A DNA stretch of 64,000 nucleotides from Pseudomonas oryzihabitans (GCF_001518815.1 NZ_CP013987.1:4114501-4178500), one strand, 5' to 3'; shown: positions 17,808 through 26,637, counted from the stretch's first letter. Program-made: numbers and translations. Notes: generated by a model from the sequence alone, not told the origin.

Positions 17808-18761
17808 TCAGGCCACCTGACGTGCCAGGGGCAGCTCGGCATCGGTCTGGGCCAGCACCACCGCACTGCCCTCTTCGCTGCGCGGCCGCAGCATCGACAG
17901 CAGGTTGGCCTCGATGGTGGCGCACAGCTTGTCCATGGTGATCTGGTGCTGGCTGTCGGCGAAGGGCGCCTGCAGATCGCTGCCGATGCGCTCCAGCGCC
18001 AGCAGCATGAAGCCGACCACGGTGGACACCAGCGGCGTGAACCAGCCCAGGGTCGACACCAGCCCCAGCGGCATGGCGATGCAGAACAGAAAGCTGAACA
18101 GCTGCGGAAAGCAGACGTAGGGATAGGGCAAGGGCGTGTTGGCGATACGCTCCATGCCGCCCTGCCAGTTGGACATGTCCACCAGGGTCTCTTCCAGTCG
18201 CGCCAGGCGGATGCTGTCCAGGCGGCCCTGGCGGTATTCGCTGGCGATCAGCTCGGCGGTGCCGGCGAGGATGTCGTTGGCGAAGTTGAGGCTGCCTTCG
18301 GCCAGCGTCAGTTCGTGACGGGCCAGATAGGGGGCCGCGGCTTGGGCCGGGTCCTGGCGCTTGAGCTGGGCGCGCAGGGCATGCAGGTAGCCCATGTGCC
18401 GGCGCAGCAACACTGCCTTGACCCTGTTCTGCGCCTTGCCGTTATCGTCGATCAAGGTCAGCACCTGGCGGCCGAAACTGCGCGAGCTGTTGACCATGGC
18501 GCCCCAGAGGGTGCGCGCCTCCCACCAGCGGGCGTAGGCGCTGCTGTTGCGAAAGCTGATCAGCACCACCAGCGCCGAGCACAGCAGAGTCAGGGGCGTG
18601 AGCGGCAGGTCGAAGCGATCCTCGACGAACAGCATGGCGTCCACTGTGACCGCCACGTCCCACAGCAGCAGACCGAACAACGACCAGCCGACATAGCTGA
18701 AGCTGGTACGCAGGAACTGGATCTTCTTCTGGATCGAACAAAGCTGGATCGGACTGGACAT
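17808..18761 (-). CDS. Bestrophin-family (UPF0187/YneE-like) anion channel protein
   Basis: 317 residues. Family features are SFRNSSAYARWWEARTLWG after the second helix, YVCFPQLFSFLFCIAMPLGLVS in the C-terminal membrane part, and the closing QITMDKLCATIE segment after ERIGSDLQAPF. Prokaryotic bestrophin homologues form pentameric channels in the inner membrane. ATG at 18761 is preferred over an upstream start because the upstream 28 residues are Arg-rich and unconserved. Physiological role is not evident. Confidence 0.88.
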   Translation of the reverse strand: MSSPIQLCSIQKKIQFLRTSFSYVGWSLFGLLLWDVAVTVDAMLFVEDRFDLPLTPLTLLCSALVVLISFRNSSAYARWWEARTLWGAMVNSSRSFGRQVLTLIDDNGKAQNRVKAVLLRRHMGYLHALRAQLKRQDPAQAAAPYLARHELTLAEGSLNFANDILAGTAELIASEYRQGRLDSIRLARLEETLVDMSNWQGGMERIANTPLPYPYVCFPQLFSFLFCIAMPLGLVSTLGWFTPLVSTVVGFMLLALERIGSDLQAPFADSQHQITMDKLCATIEANLLSMLRPRSEEGSAVVLAQTDAELPLARQVA

Positions 18762-19190
18762 CTGGTACTCCCGGCGGCGGCGCGGATTCTCGATTCGCGG
18801 TTGCCGATACCCTCCTGTCGTCCTGCCACGGATCCTTCGACCCATCGCCGCGCCTCCTCCTGAGAATGCAACCTGTTCGCGAGACTAGTCGGCGGTCCTT
18901 AAGTCAAACTTAATCCGGACCGACCAGCGGATCATGGCAAAGTGCCGTGTTAGAGCCTTCGGCAAGGGCCTTAACGGCTCTACCGGAAGCCTTCCCGCCC
19001 ACCTGACCACCGATCGGTCGTGCGCCCGCGCCGCTCGTCCGGGTTGGCGAAAATGTGATCGATCCTGCAGCCGCTCCCGTCCCCCTGTGGCTGAGGACGC
19101 GCGTAGCCAGCGCTTTTGGGACAGGCACCGCCCTCGTCACCAGGAGTGGCGTGCCATAATCCCGCCACCTTCGCCGTCCTAGATGCCTGC
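18762..19190. other. 429-bp divergent intergenic region
   Basis: This lies between the bestrophin-like gene (minus) and the DUF748 gene (plus), and must hold both promoters. The only structured element noted is the perfect inverted repeat at 18899-18913. No credible ORF was seen. Confidence 0.5.
18899..18913. promoter_or_regulatory. Perfect inverted repeat TTAAGT-CAA-ACTTAA, possible operator
   Basis: A 6-bp perfect inverted repeat with a 3-bp centre, in an otherwise GC-rich divergent gap. It could be a regulator site for the bestrophin-like gene, 138 bp from its start. No regulator is identified. Confidence 0.3.
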
Positions 19191-22040
19191 ATGCCCAGAA
19201 TTGTGAAAGCGAGCCTCGTGCTGCTCGCGCTCTTGGCCCTCTACAGTCTGCTCGGTTTCCTGGTCGGGCCGCGCCTCGCCCTGCACTACCTCAACCAGAC
19301 GCTGGCCGAGCGCCTCACCCAGCCGGCCAGCCTGCAGGCCCTGAGCTTCAACCCCTTCACCCTGGAGCTGCACGCCGAAAAGCTGCTGATCGGTCCCGCC
19401 GAGCATCCCACGGTGGCAGCCGAGGGCCTCTATGCCGATCTGCAATGGGACAGTATCTGGCGCCGCACCCTGCACCTGACCGAAGTACGCCTCGACCAGC
19501 CCCAGGTCGATCTGCGCATCGCCAAGGGCGGCCAGGTCAATCTGGCCCAGCTCTGGCGCAGCGAGCCCACCACCGCCTCGCCGACGCCAGCGGATGCGGA
19601 GCCGGGCCAGCCCTTCCCGGTGCATATCGAGCGCATCGCCCTGGTCGGCGGCCGGCTGCACTTCCTCGACGCCCGGGGTGCCCAGCCGGTGGAAGCCACC
19701 TTCACGCCCCTGGATGCCCAGCTGCATGATTTCCGCACCCGCAGCGGCGACACCCCGGGTCAGTTGGCGCTGACCGCCACCACCGCCCAGGGCGGCCAGC
19801 TCACCTGGAAGGGCAGCCTGGACCTCCTGCCGCTACGCAGCGAAGGCGACCTGACCCTCAAGGGCGTCAGCCTCGCGCCCTGGTGGCCCTATGTGCGCAA
19901 CCAGCTGCCCCTGGCGCTGGGCAAGGGGCGCCTGGAAGCCAGCACCCACTACCGCCTGGACCTGGCCAAGACCCTGCAACTGCAGCTCAGCCAGGGCCGC
20001 CTGGCGCTGGACGACGTCGCCGTGCAGGCGGTGAATGCCGAACCCAAGGCCAGCTTCAAGCGCCTGGCCGCCGAGGGCATCGGTCTGGATCTGCAGAAGC
20101 GCGAAGTCAGCATCGCCCGCCTGCGCGGCAACGGCCTGGATGCCTGGGGTAACCGCGAGCAGGACGGCACGCTCGACTGGCAGAAGCTCTTCCCCACCAG
20201 CGATGCCCCCAGCAGTGGCCCGGCCTGGCGCGTGAAGCTCGACGACGTCCAGCTCAGCGACAACCAGCTGCACCTGGTGGACCGGGTTCCCCAGGACCCG
20301 GCCAGCCTCTATTTCAGCGGCCTGGACCTGGCGCTCAAAGGCTTCGATACCGCCGGCGACAAACCCTTCGACCTGGCACTCAAGACCACCCTGGGCGATC
20401 GCGGTCGCATCACCGCCAGCGGCCAGCTGGCGCTCAGCCCCCTGCAGGGCAACTTCGACGTCGGCATCGACGAACTCAACCTGCGTCAGGCCCAGCCCTA
20501 TCTCAGCCCCTATGTGCGCCTGGAGATCCGCAGCGGCCAGCTGGCCAGTCGGCTCAAGGTGGCCCTGAAACCCGGCGAGCCGCTGGGGCTCACCGTCAGC
20601 GGCGCGGCCCAGGTCACTCAGGTGCATGTGCTCGATACCCTGCACCAGCAGGACTTCATGCGCTGGCAGCTGCTGGACCTGCAAGGCATCGCCTTCACCC
20701 TTGGCAAACAGCTGGTCATCGACAAGATCGACCTGGAACAGCCCTATGGCACCCTGGTAATCAACGAGGACCTGAGCAACAACTTCAGTGCCCTGCTGGT
20801 GCCCCAGCCCAAGCGCGAGACCAAGGACACCTCCCCGCCGCTGCAGATTCGCATCGGCGGGGTAACCATCAAGGACGGCAGCGCCGACTTCGCCGACAAC
20901 AGCTTGAAGCCCGGTTTCGCCACTAACATCCAGTCGCTGGAAGGCGGCATCGGCACCCTGGACACCGCCGCCTCGAAACCGGCCGACATCCACCTCGCCG
21001 GCAAGGTCGATCGCTTCGCGCCGGTGGAGATCAAGGGACGCCTCGACCCTCTCGATCCCTTGCAGCAGCTGGACGTGACCGCCTATTTCCGCCAGGTCGA
21101 ACTCACCACCCTGTCGCCCTATACCGGCAAGTTCGCCGGCTATGCGGTGCGCAAGGGGCGCCTCGACCTGGATCTGCAATACCGCATCGACGACGGCAAG
21201 CTGCAGGCGCAGAACCACGTGGTGCTCGACCAGCTGGAACTGGGCGAGCGGGTGGACAGCAAGGACGCCGTGGACCTGCCGGTACGCCTGGCCGTGGCCC
21301 TGCTCAAGGACAGCCATGGTCGCATCGACCTGCGCCTGCCGGTGGCCGGCAATCTCGACGACCCCAACTTCAGCGTCATGCCGGTGGTCTGGCAGACCCT
21401 GCGCAACGTGCTCAGCCGTGCCGTCCAGGCCCCCTTCCGCATGCTGGCGGGGCTGGCTGGCAGCCACGAAGCCGACCTCAGCGCCATCGACTTCGCGCCG
21501 GGCAGCACCACCCTCTCCGCCCAGGCCCGTGGTGACCTGGACAAGCTGGCCACGGCCCTGCGCCAGCGGCCGCAACTCACGGTGGAGGTGAAGGGGCATG
21601 CCAGCGCCGCCAGTGACGGTCGCGCCCTGGCCGCCAGCCAGCTGGAAAAGGACTTCCAGACCCAGTACTTCAACTTGCTGCAACGCCGCGGCGACAAGGT
21701 CCCGGCCGATCCGAGCCAGCTGCAGGTCCCCGCCGACATGCGTGCTCCGCTGCTGGAAGGCCTGTACCGGCTGCGTCTGCAGGCGCAACCGCCGCAGGAA
21801 TGGGATAATCTTGACGATGCCACCCGCACGGCGCGCCTGCGCCAGGCGGTCCTCGAAGCCTGGAGCGGCAACGACGGTCTCCTGCGCAGCCTGGCGCAGC
21901 AACGCGCGGGCGCCATCAAGACCTACCTGGTGGACACGGCGAAACTCGATGCCCAGCGGGTCTATCTGCTGGACGTCAGCACTAAAACCCCATCCGGCGA
22001 GTCGCCCACGGCCGCGCAGTTGCAGCTCGGGGTGCTCTGA
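19191..22040 (+). CDS. DUF748 (AsmA-like) envelope protein
   Basis: A 949-residue protein. An N-terminal membrane anchor (about 5-25) is followed by long runs of alternating beta strands typical of the AsmA/DUF748 fold. The stretches ALSFNPFTLELHAEKL and YGTLVINEDLSNNF are family hallmarks. Near residues 760-810, IDFAPGSTTLSAQARGDLD resembles an OmpA-like C-terminal domain. AsmA-like proteins of this size bridge the periplasm and are linked to phospholipid transport to the outer membrane; that role here is inferred. It is followed 20 bp later by two DUF2845 genes. Confidence 0.88.
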   Translation: MPRIVKASLVLLALLALYSLLGFLVGPRLALHYLNQTLAERLTQPASLQALSFNPFTLELHAEKLLIGPAEHPTVAAEGLYADLQWDSIWRRTLHLTEVRLDQPQVDLRIAKGGQVNLAQLWRSEPTTASPTPADAEPGQPFPVHIERIALVGGRLHFLDARGAQPVEATFTPLDAQLHDFRTRSGDTPGQLALTATTAQGGQLTWKGSLDLLPLRSEGDLTLKGVSLAPWWPYVRNQLPLALGKGRLEASTHYRLDLAKTLQLQLSQGRLALDDVAVQAVNAEPKASFKRLAAEGIGLDLQKREVSIARLRGNGLDAWGNREQDGTLDWQKLFPTSDAPSSGPAWRVKLDDVQLSDNQLHLVDRVPQDPASLYFSGLDLALKGFDTAGDKPFDLALKTTLGDRGRITASGQLALSPLQGNFDVGIDELNLRQAQPYLSPYVRLEIRSGQLASRLKVALKPGEPLGLTVSGAAQVTQVHVLDTLHQQDFMRWQLLDLQGIAFTLGKQLVIDKIDLEQPYGTLVINEDLSNNFSALLVPQPKRETKDTSPPLQIRIGGVTIKDGSADFADNSLKPGFATNIQSLEGGIGTLDTAASKPADIHLAGKVDRFAPVEIKGRLDPLDPLQQLDVTAYFRQVELTTLSPYTGKFAGYAVRKGRLDLDLQYRIDDGKLQAQNHVVLDQLELGERVDSKDAVDLPVRLAVALLKDSHGRIDLRLPVAGNLDDPNFSVMPVVWQTLRNVLSRAVQAPFRMLAGLAGSHEADLSAIDFAPGSTTLSAQARGDLDKLATALRQRPQLTVEVKGHASAASDGRALAASQLEKDFQTQYFNLLQRRGDKVPADPSQLQVPADMRAPLLEGLYRLRLQAQPPQEWDNLDDATRTARLRQAVLEAWSGNDGLLRSLAQQRAGAIKTYLVDTAKLDAQRVYLLDVSTKTPSGESPTAAQLQLGVL

Positions 22041-22059
22041 CCGGTCAGGAGACCTGGAC

Positions 22060-22344
22060 ATGCGTTGCCTGCTCGCCGCCTTCACCCTGCTGGTCGCCAC
22101 CGGCGCCGCCGCTGATTCCATGAGATGCGGCAACGCCCTGGTCAGTCGGGGTGATCGTACCTTCGAAGTGCTGCAGAAATGCGGCGAACCGGTCCACCGC
22201 GACCTGGTGGGCTACGAGCTGGGCCGCAACGAACGCCGCGAGGCGGTGATCGAGGAATGGGTCTACGGCCCGAAGAACGGCGCCAACTACATCCTCACCT
22301 TCGAAGCCAACCGCCTCACTCGCATCGAGTTCCAGCGCCAATGA
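22060..22344 (+). CDS. DUF2845 secreted protein, copy 1
   Basis: 94 residues: a signal peptide ending near GAAAD, then MRCGNALVSRGD, VLQKCGEPV, a central charged stretch, EEWVYGPKNG and a final ILTFEANRLTRIE. Two cysteines are placed as in the DUF2845 family of periplasmic proteins of unknown role. It overlaps the next gene by 4 bp and is paralogous to it. Confidence 0.85.
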   Translation: MRCLLAAFTLLVATGAAADSMRCGNALVSRGDRTFEVLQKCGEPVHRDLVGYELGRNERREAVIEEWVYGPKNGANYILTFEANRLTRIEFQRQ

Positions 22345-22640
22345 CCCCTCGCGTTCTGCTTCTGCTGCTTCTGCTTGCCACAGGTACCAGCCAGGCCGCC
22401 TCCCTGCGCTGCGGCAGCGCCCTGGTTTCCACCGGTTCCACCACCCACGAAGTACGCGGCAAATGTGGCGAGCCGCTGAGCGTCACGCCCCTGGGCGAGC
22501 GCCAGGTCACCGACGGCTATGGCTATCGCCAGGTGGAGTTCGTCGAGGAATGGGCCTACGGCCCCTGGAACGGCATGCTCTATTTCCTCACCTTCCGCGG
22601 CGGCCGCCTGGACCAGGTGGACAGCAAGAGAGCCAACTGA
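22341..22640 (+). CDS. DUF2845 secreted protein, copy 2
   Basis: 99 residues with a Leu-rich signal peptide, then LRCGSALVSTGS, VRGKCGEPL, EEWAYGPWNGM and LTFRGGRLDQV. It shares order, cysteines and length with the preceding gene and starts on its stop codon (ATGA), so the two are a tandem duplication translated together. Function unknown; both probably act in the periplasm downstream of the DUF748 protein. Confidence 0.85.
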   Translation: MTPRVLLLLLLLATGTSQAASLRCGSALVSTGSTTHEVRGKCGEPLSVTPLGERQVTDGYGYRQVEFVEEWAYGPWNGMLYFLTFRGGRLDQVDSKRAN

Positions 22641-22765
22641 GGCGACGCGCGTTGCGGCGCTCGCGTGGACGAGGCTACGCCGTCGTCCACCCTACGGCGC
22701 TGTAGCGTGAAAAACGGCGCAGCCTTTTCCACTGGATCGATAAGCTCGCGCTCGCTGCGGCATTC

Positions 22766-23282
22766 GTAGGTTGGGTTGAGCGCCAGCGAAACCCAACACC
22801 ATCCAAGGCCTACCCACACCGTTGGGCTTCGCTACGCTCAGCGCCAACCTACGGCGCTTGGCACGGTTCCCGTAGGTTGGGTTGAGCGCCAGCGAAGCCC
22901 AACACCCCCCCAGGTCCACCCACGCTACTGGGCTTCGCGACGCTCAGCGTCGACCTACGGCACCTGGCACGGTTTCCGTAGGTTGGGTTGAGCGCCAGCG
23001 AAGCCCAACACCCCCCGAGGTCCACCCACACTGTTGGGCTTCGCTACGCTCAGCGCCAACCTACGGCGCCTGGCACGGTTCCCGTAGGTTGGGTTGAGCG
23101 CCAGCGAAGCCCAACACCCCCCCAGGTCCACCCACGCTGTTGGGCTTCGCGACGCTCAGCGTCGACCTACGGCACCTGGCACGGTTTCCGTAGGTTGGGT
23201 TGAGCGCCAGCGAAGCCCAACACCACCCAAGGTTCAAGCACACTGTTGGGCTTCGCGACGCTCAGCGCCAACCTACGGCGCT
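22766..23282. repeat. Five tandem 106-bp palindromic repeat units (family A)
   Basis: Units start at 22766, 22872, 22978, 23084 and 23190, exactly 106 bp apart. Each has a left arm GTAGGTTGGGTTGAGCG ending in GAAGCCCAAC, a spacer of about 20 bp, and the inverted right arm GTTGGGCTTCGC ending in CAACCTACGGC. Each unit could thus fold into a hairpin with a stem above 30 bp. Between units runs a short GC(T/A)TGGCACGGTT(C/T)CC linker. The array lies between two plus-strand genes. Confidence 0.95.
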
Positions 23283-23546
23283 TGGCTGGCCATCCCGGGC
23301 TTCGACAGGCTGCTGCTCTGCCCGAACGCCTGCACTGCGACCCAGCCCATGCCTGGCTGCGCGAACGGATCGTTGCCAGCCTCGTGAGCCAAACACCAGC
23401 CTGACCAATCGACTCTCTGCATGGAGGGCATACAGCGGCTTGGCTGTTCGCCCCTGCCCTCGCCAAGCATCCTTGGTCGCCTTGTACGAACGCGGCCAGA
23501 CTGCCCGCAGTCGTATGCTTCGTCTCTTCCCTTTCCGGAGTCCGCC
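23283..23546. other. Leader region before the GST gene
   Basis: 264 bp between the repeat array and the GST start. It presumably holds the GST promoter. No convincing ORF or hairpin with a T-tract was seen. Confidence 0.4.
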
Positions 23547-24248
23547 ATGGCCACGCTACGCCTCTTCACCTCGCCGTCCGCCTTTCCCAATCCGCAACGC
23601 CTGCGGCTGTTCATCCATGAAAAGGGCATTGCCGATCAGTTCGAGGAGGTCATCCTGAAGATGGCGCCCGAGGGCGAGCAGCGCCAGTGGCAGCACCTCA
23701 AGCGCAACCCTTGGGGCGAGACGCCCACCCTGGAGCTCGCCGAAGGCGGTTATCTGGCCGAGAGCGCGGCCATCGCCCGCTATCTGGACAACAGCTATCC
23801 CGGCCGCAAGGTAATGGGCGAAACGCCGCTGGAGCAGGGCCAGGACGCCATGTGGAACGACCGCATCTTCGTCCATGTGCTCTATCGCATCGTGACCATG
23901 TTCCATGTGCAGCACGAAGGCCTCGGCCACAAGCTGGAGCTGACCCACAACCCGCAGTGGGGCGAGCATTGCCGCAAGGAAGCCCTGATGCACGCGGCCC
24001 TGGTGGATCGGCACCTGGCCGATGGTCGCGAGTGGCTGCTGGGTGGCGCAGCGCCGACCTTCGCCGACATCACCCTGTGCACCGCCATCGCCTTCTCCAA
24101 GTTCCCCACCAACCAGACCCCGCTGGACGAGCGCTTCGAGCACCTGGCGGCCTTCTGGGCGCGCTGGCAGCAGCGCGACAGCTTCCGCGCGGCCTATGCC
24201 GACGGCCACAGCGGGCTGGACGAGCTGGCGTCCCTGGCACGCGGCTGA
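23547..24248 (+). CDS. Glutathione S-transferase family protein
   Basis: 233 residues. The N-terminal thioredoxin-like half has LFTSPSAFPNPQRLRLF in the active-site position, the cis-Pro segment GETPTLEL, and LAESAAIARYLD for glutathione contact. The C-terminal helical half has the N-capping segment PTFADITLCTAIAFS. The ATG at 23547 follows CCGGAGTCCGCC. The Ser in the active-site loop suggests a Ser/Cys-type bacterial GST. Substrate unknown. Confidence 0.88.
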   Translation: MATLRLFTSPSAFPNPQRLRLFIHEKGIADQFEEVILKMAPEGEQRQWQHLKRNPWGETPTLELAEGGYLAESAAIARYLDNSYPGRKVMGETPLEQGQDAMWNDRIFVHVLYRIVTMFHVQHEGLGHKLELTHNPQWGEHCRKEALMHAALVDRHLADGREWLLGGAAPTFADITLCTAIAFSKFPTNQTPLDERFEHLAAFWARWQQRDSFRAAYADGHSGLDELASLARG

Positions 24249-24261
24249 CCTCGCTCCAACA

Positions 24262-24296
24262 CCCCCTCTCCCCCCGGGAGAGGGCCGGGGTGAGGG
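24262..24296. repeat. Family-B hairpin repeat, copy 1
   Basis: CCCTCTCCCCCCGGGAGAGGG is followed by CCGGGGTGAGGG. The GGGAGAGGG/CCCTCTCCC arms form a short stem. The same element recurs at 24374, 49748 and 49863. Confidence 0.9.
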
Positions 24297-24308
24297 TCGC
24301 ACGCCCGC

Positions 24309-24360
24309 CTCGCTACCCAGCCGCTCGCGCCACACCGCCAGAGACTTCTCCGGACCACCG
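24309..24360 (-). pseudogene. Duplicated 3'-end remnant of the nucleoside deoxyribosyltransferase gene
   Basis: Read on the minus strand it encodes GGPEKSLAVWRERLG, against GGPEVALAVLRERLG at the end of the neighbouring gene. One base has been lost at the stop-codon position (GGGCTAG in the gene, GGGTAG here), so the remnant does not stop in frame. It is a fragment left by the tandem duplication, not a gene. Confidence 0.75.
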
Positions 24361-24373
24361 CTCCGCTCCAACA

Positions 24374-24408
24374 CCCCCTCTCCCCCTGGGAGAGGGCCGG
24401 GGTGAGGG
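24374..24408. repeat. Family-B hairpin repeat, copy 2
   Basis: CCCTCTCCCCCTGGGAGAGGG followed by CCGGGGTGAGGG, 112 bp from copy 1 and just downstream of the deoxyribosyltransferase stop codon. Confidence 0.9.
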
Positions 24409-24426
24409 TCGTACCCACCTGACTCG

Positions 24427-24936
24427 CTAGCCCAGCCGCTCGCGCAACACTGCCAGGGCCACCTCCGGCCCACCGACGACGATGCTGGCCGATACCGCCA
24501 GCATCAGGTTCAGCGGCAGGCCGAATTCCTCCAGCGTCCAGCCGTCACGGTCCAGCAGCCCCGCGCCTACCCACTCGGGATGTCGCGCGCGAATCCGCTC
24601 GGCCAGGCTGCCCGCCTCCGGGACATAGCCCACCACCGGCTTGCCCAGCGCCACGGCGTAGCCCACCTCGAAACAGGTGCCGCTGTCGGGCTCGGCGCCG
24701 CGAAAGAAATCCAGGCTGGCCAGGACGCCATCCGCCTGCTCGATCAGCGCCAGATTCGCCCGATAGATCCAGGCCGCCTGCTCGCGCGGCTCGGTCAGCT
24801 CCGGGGGAATGGCGTTGTCCAGTGGAAACAGGCCCGTGCAGCCGTGACGGGCGCACAGCGCCTTGAGGGCCTCGCCATGGGCGACGGCATCAGGGCGAAA
24901 GACCTCGGGGCCGGCCAGATAGAAACGGGGTGGCAT
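24427..24936 (-). CDS. Nucleoside 2-deoxyribosyltransferase
   Basis: 169 residues. RFYLAGPEVFRPDA at the N-terminus, IYRANLALIEQADGVLASLDFFRGAEPDSGTC in the middle (with the nucleophile-type Glu and active-site Asp positions) and FEVGYAVALGKPVVGY are the family signatures. The enzyme exchanges or hydrolyses the base of 2'-deoxynucleosides (salvage or detoxification). Its last 49 bp belong to a 112-bp tandem duplication extending downstream. Confidence 0.9.
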   Translation of the reverse strand: MPPRFYLAGPEVFRPDAVAHGEALKALCARHGCTGLFPLDNAIPPELTEPREQAAWIYRANLALIEQADGVLASLDFFRGAEPDSGTCFEVGYAVALGKPVVGYVPEAGSLAERIRARHPEWVGAGLLDRDGWTLEEFGLPLNLMLAVSASIVVGGPEVALAVLRERLG

Positions 24937-25023
24937 AGGGAGTCCTCGCTCAAAACGGCCAGTGTAGAGGGCGGGCGAAACCTCGTCTCGTGGCGAGGAC
25001 TTCGCGCTGTACGCCAGGGTCGG

Positions 25024-26469
25024 CTAGACCAGCGCCGCCACCGACCGCGGCAGCGCCTCATCGAGCAGCCGACACGCCGCTTCACCGACGCGCCGCACCC
25101 CCTCCTCCACGCCCGGACGCTGGGCCTGGGCATAGTTCAGGCGCAGGCAGTTGCGGTACTTGCCCGAGGCGGAAAAGATGCTGCCACAGGCGATCTGCAC
25201 GCTCTGGGCGAGCAACTCGCGATTCAGTCTGTGGCTGTCGCAGGCCTCGGGCAATTCCACCCAGAGCAGGAAACTGCCCTGGGGCTGGCTGACCCGGGTG
25301 CCGGCCGGAAAGTAGCGCTGCACCCAGGCGCTCATCAGGTCGCGATTGCGCTGGTACTGGGCACGCATGCGCCGGACGTGGACGGTGTAGTGCCCGGCGG
25401 CGATGAATTCGGCGATAGCCAGCTGCGGTTGGGGGGCGGTGCAGCCAGTGCCTATGTACTTGAGGTGCAGGATGCGCTCGGCATAGCGCCCAGGTGCCAC
25501 CCAACCGACCCTGAGCCCGGGGGCCAGGGTCTTGGAAAAGGAACTGCAGAGGATCACCCGGTCGTCTTCGTCAAAGGCCTTGAGCGCCCGCGCCCGCGGA
25601 TAGCCATAGAGCAGATCGCCGTAGACGTCGTCTTCGATCACCGCTAGGTCGTGCTTGCGCGCCAGGGCCACCAGCTGGCGCTTGTTGGCCTCGGGCATGC
25701 AGTAGCCCAGGGGGTTGTTGCAGCTGGGGGTGAGCTGGATGGCGCGCACCGGCCACTGCTCCAGGGCCAGTTCCAGCGCCGGCAGGCTGATGCCGATACG
25801 CGGATCGGTGGGGATCTCCAGCGCCTTGAGGCCCTGGCCCTTGAGGGTCTGCATCACCCCGTGGAAGGTCGGCGAATCCACCGCGACGATGTCGCCCTCC
25901 TGGCAGGTGGCGCGCAAGGCCGTGGCCAGGGCCTCGTGGGCACCGCTGGTGATGACGATGTCATCGGCGGTGAGCACGCAGCCGGCATCCAGCTGCAGCC
26001 GGGCCACCTGTTCGCGCAAGGCCGCCACGCCCTGGATGCTGTCGTAGGACAGCCCGGCATTGCCTGGCCGCCGCGCCAGGCGTGCCATGCCGGCGAGCAA
26101 GGGGGCCAGGGTCGGTGCCTCGGTATCCGGCAGGCCGCGGCCAAGTTGCACTCGCACCGAGTCGGGGGTGCTGGTCATCAGCTCGCGCACCGGCTCCCAG
26201 CCGGACACCTCCACCGGCCAGCGCGCCGGGCGGGTCACCCGGGGCAACTCGATGGCGCGTCTTTCCAGGCGGACGAAATAGCCGGACTTGGGCCGTGGCT
26301 CGACCAGGCCGCGATCCTCCAGCAGCCGATAGGCCTGTTGCACCGTAGCCAGGCTCACCCCGTGCTCCTGCGCCAGGGCCCGTACCGACGGCAGGCGTTC
26401 GCCCGGTCGATAGAGGCCCTGTTCGATACGGCGGCCGAGCGCGTCGGCCAACAGCTGATAGCGATTCAT
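25024..26469 (-). CDS. MocR-type GntR/aminotransferase fusion regulator
   Basis: 481 residues. A GntR winged helix (1-75: RPGERLPSVRALAQEHGVSLATVQQAY region) is followed by a fold-type I aminotransferase-like domain (about 110-480) with SGAHEALA, LTPSCNNPLG, EDDVYGDL and the PLP lysine in SSFSKTLAPGLRVGW. MocR proteins sense PLP-linked ligands; members control vitamin B6, GABA or amino-acid genes. It is divergent from a DUF1127 gene, with three ATACAG boxes between (26505-26562), so it probably controls that gene. Confidence 0.9.
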   Translation of the reverse strand: MNRYQLLADALGRRIEQGLYRPGERLPSVRALAQEHGVSLATVQQAYRLLEDRGLVEPRPKSGYFVRLERRAIELPRVTRPARWPVEVSGWEPVRELMTSTPDSVRVQLGRGLPDTEAPTLAPLLAGMARLARRPGNAGLSYDSIQGVAALREQVARLQLDAGCVLTADDIVITSGAHEALATALRATCQEGDIVAVDSPTFHGVMQTLKGQGLKALEIPTDPRIGISLPALELALEQWPVRAIQLTPSCNNPLGYCMPEANKRQLVALARKHDLAVIEDDVYGDLLYGYPRARALKAFDEDDRVILCSSFSKTLAPGLRVGWVAPGRYAERILHLKYIGTGCTAPQPQLAIAEFIAAGHYTVHVRRMRAQYQRNRDLMSAWVQRYFPAGTRVSQPQGSFLLWVELPEACDSHRLNRELLAQSVQIACGSIFSASGKYRNCLRLNYAQAQRPGVEEGVRRVGEAACRLLDEALPRSVAALV

Positions 26470-26504
26470 GTCCGGACTATAGCGGTGCCGGACCGGATCG
26501 CGCC

Positions 26505-26562
26505 CCATACAGATGGCCACGCCACCTACCATACAGCTGCCTGCTGTAAGGCGGCTGTATGG
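26505..26562. promoter_or_regulatory. Candidate MocR operator: two direct and one inverted ATACAG boxes
   Basis: CCATACAG occurs at 26505-26512 and again at 26529-26536, 24 bp apart; CTGTATGG at 26555-26562 is its reverse complement. With the second box this makes a perfect 9-bp inverted repeat, CCATACAGC and GCTGTATGG, with a 16-bp centre. It sits in the 168-bp gap between mocR and the DUF1127 gene. MocR regulators commonly bind paired direct repeats near their own gene. Confidence 0.55.
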
Positions 26563-26637
26563 CGGACAACCGACCGGCCTGGACCTGCCCCTGGACGGGC
26601 CAACGGCGGAGCATGGGGACAGCACAGGAGAGACGCC

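Larger units (their letters stand above)
24252..24475. repeat. Tandem duplication of a 112-bp segment including a gene 3' end
   Basis: Units 24252-24363 and 24364-24475 each begin CGCTCCAACACC, carry one family-B hairpin, then a sequence matching the last ~50 bp of the deoxyribosyltransferase gene. The right unit contains the true gene end; the left one is a diverged copy. The two differ by a few substitutions and small indels. Confidence 0.85.

Noticed and set aside
19833-22133. A 766-codon open frame on the minus strand
   Set aside because: Antisense to the DUF748 gene; composition is that of a shadow frame.
22766-23282. CRISPR array
   Set aside because: The 106-bp units are palindromic over their whole length, lack unique spacers, and no cas gene is nearby.
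22776-23387. A series of ~71-codon frames spaced 106 bp apart on both strands
   Set aside because: They arise from the tandem palindromic repeat, not from genes.
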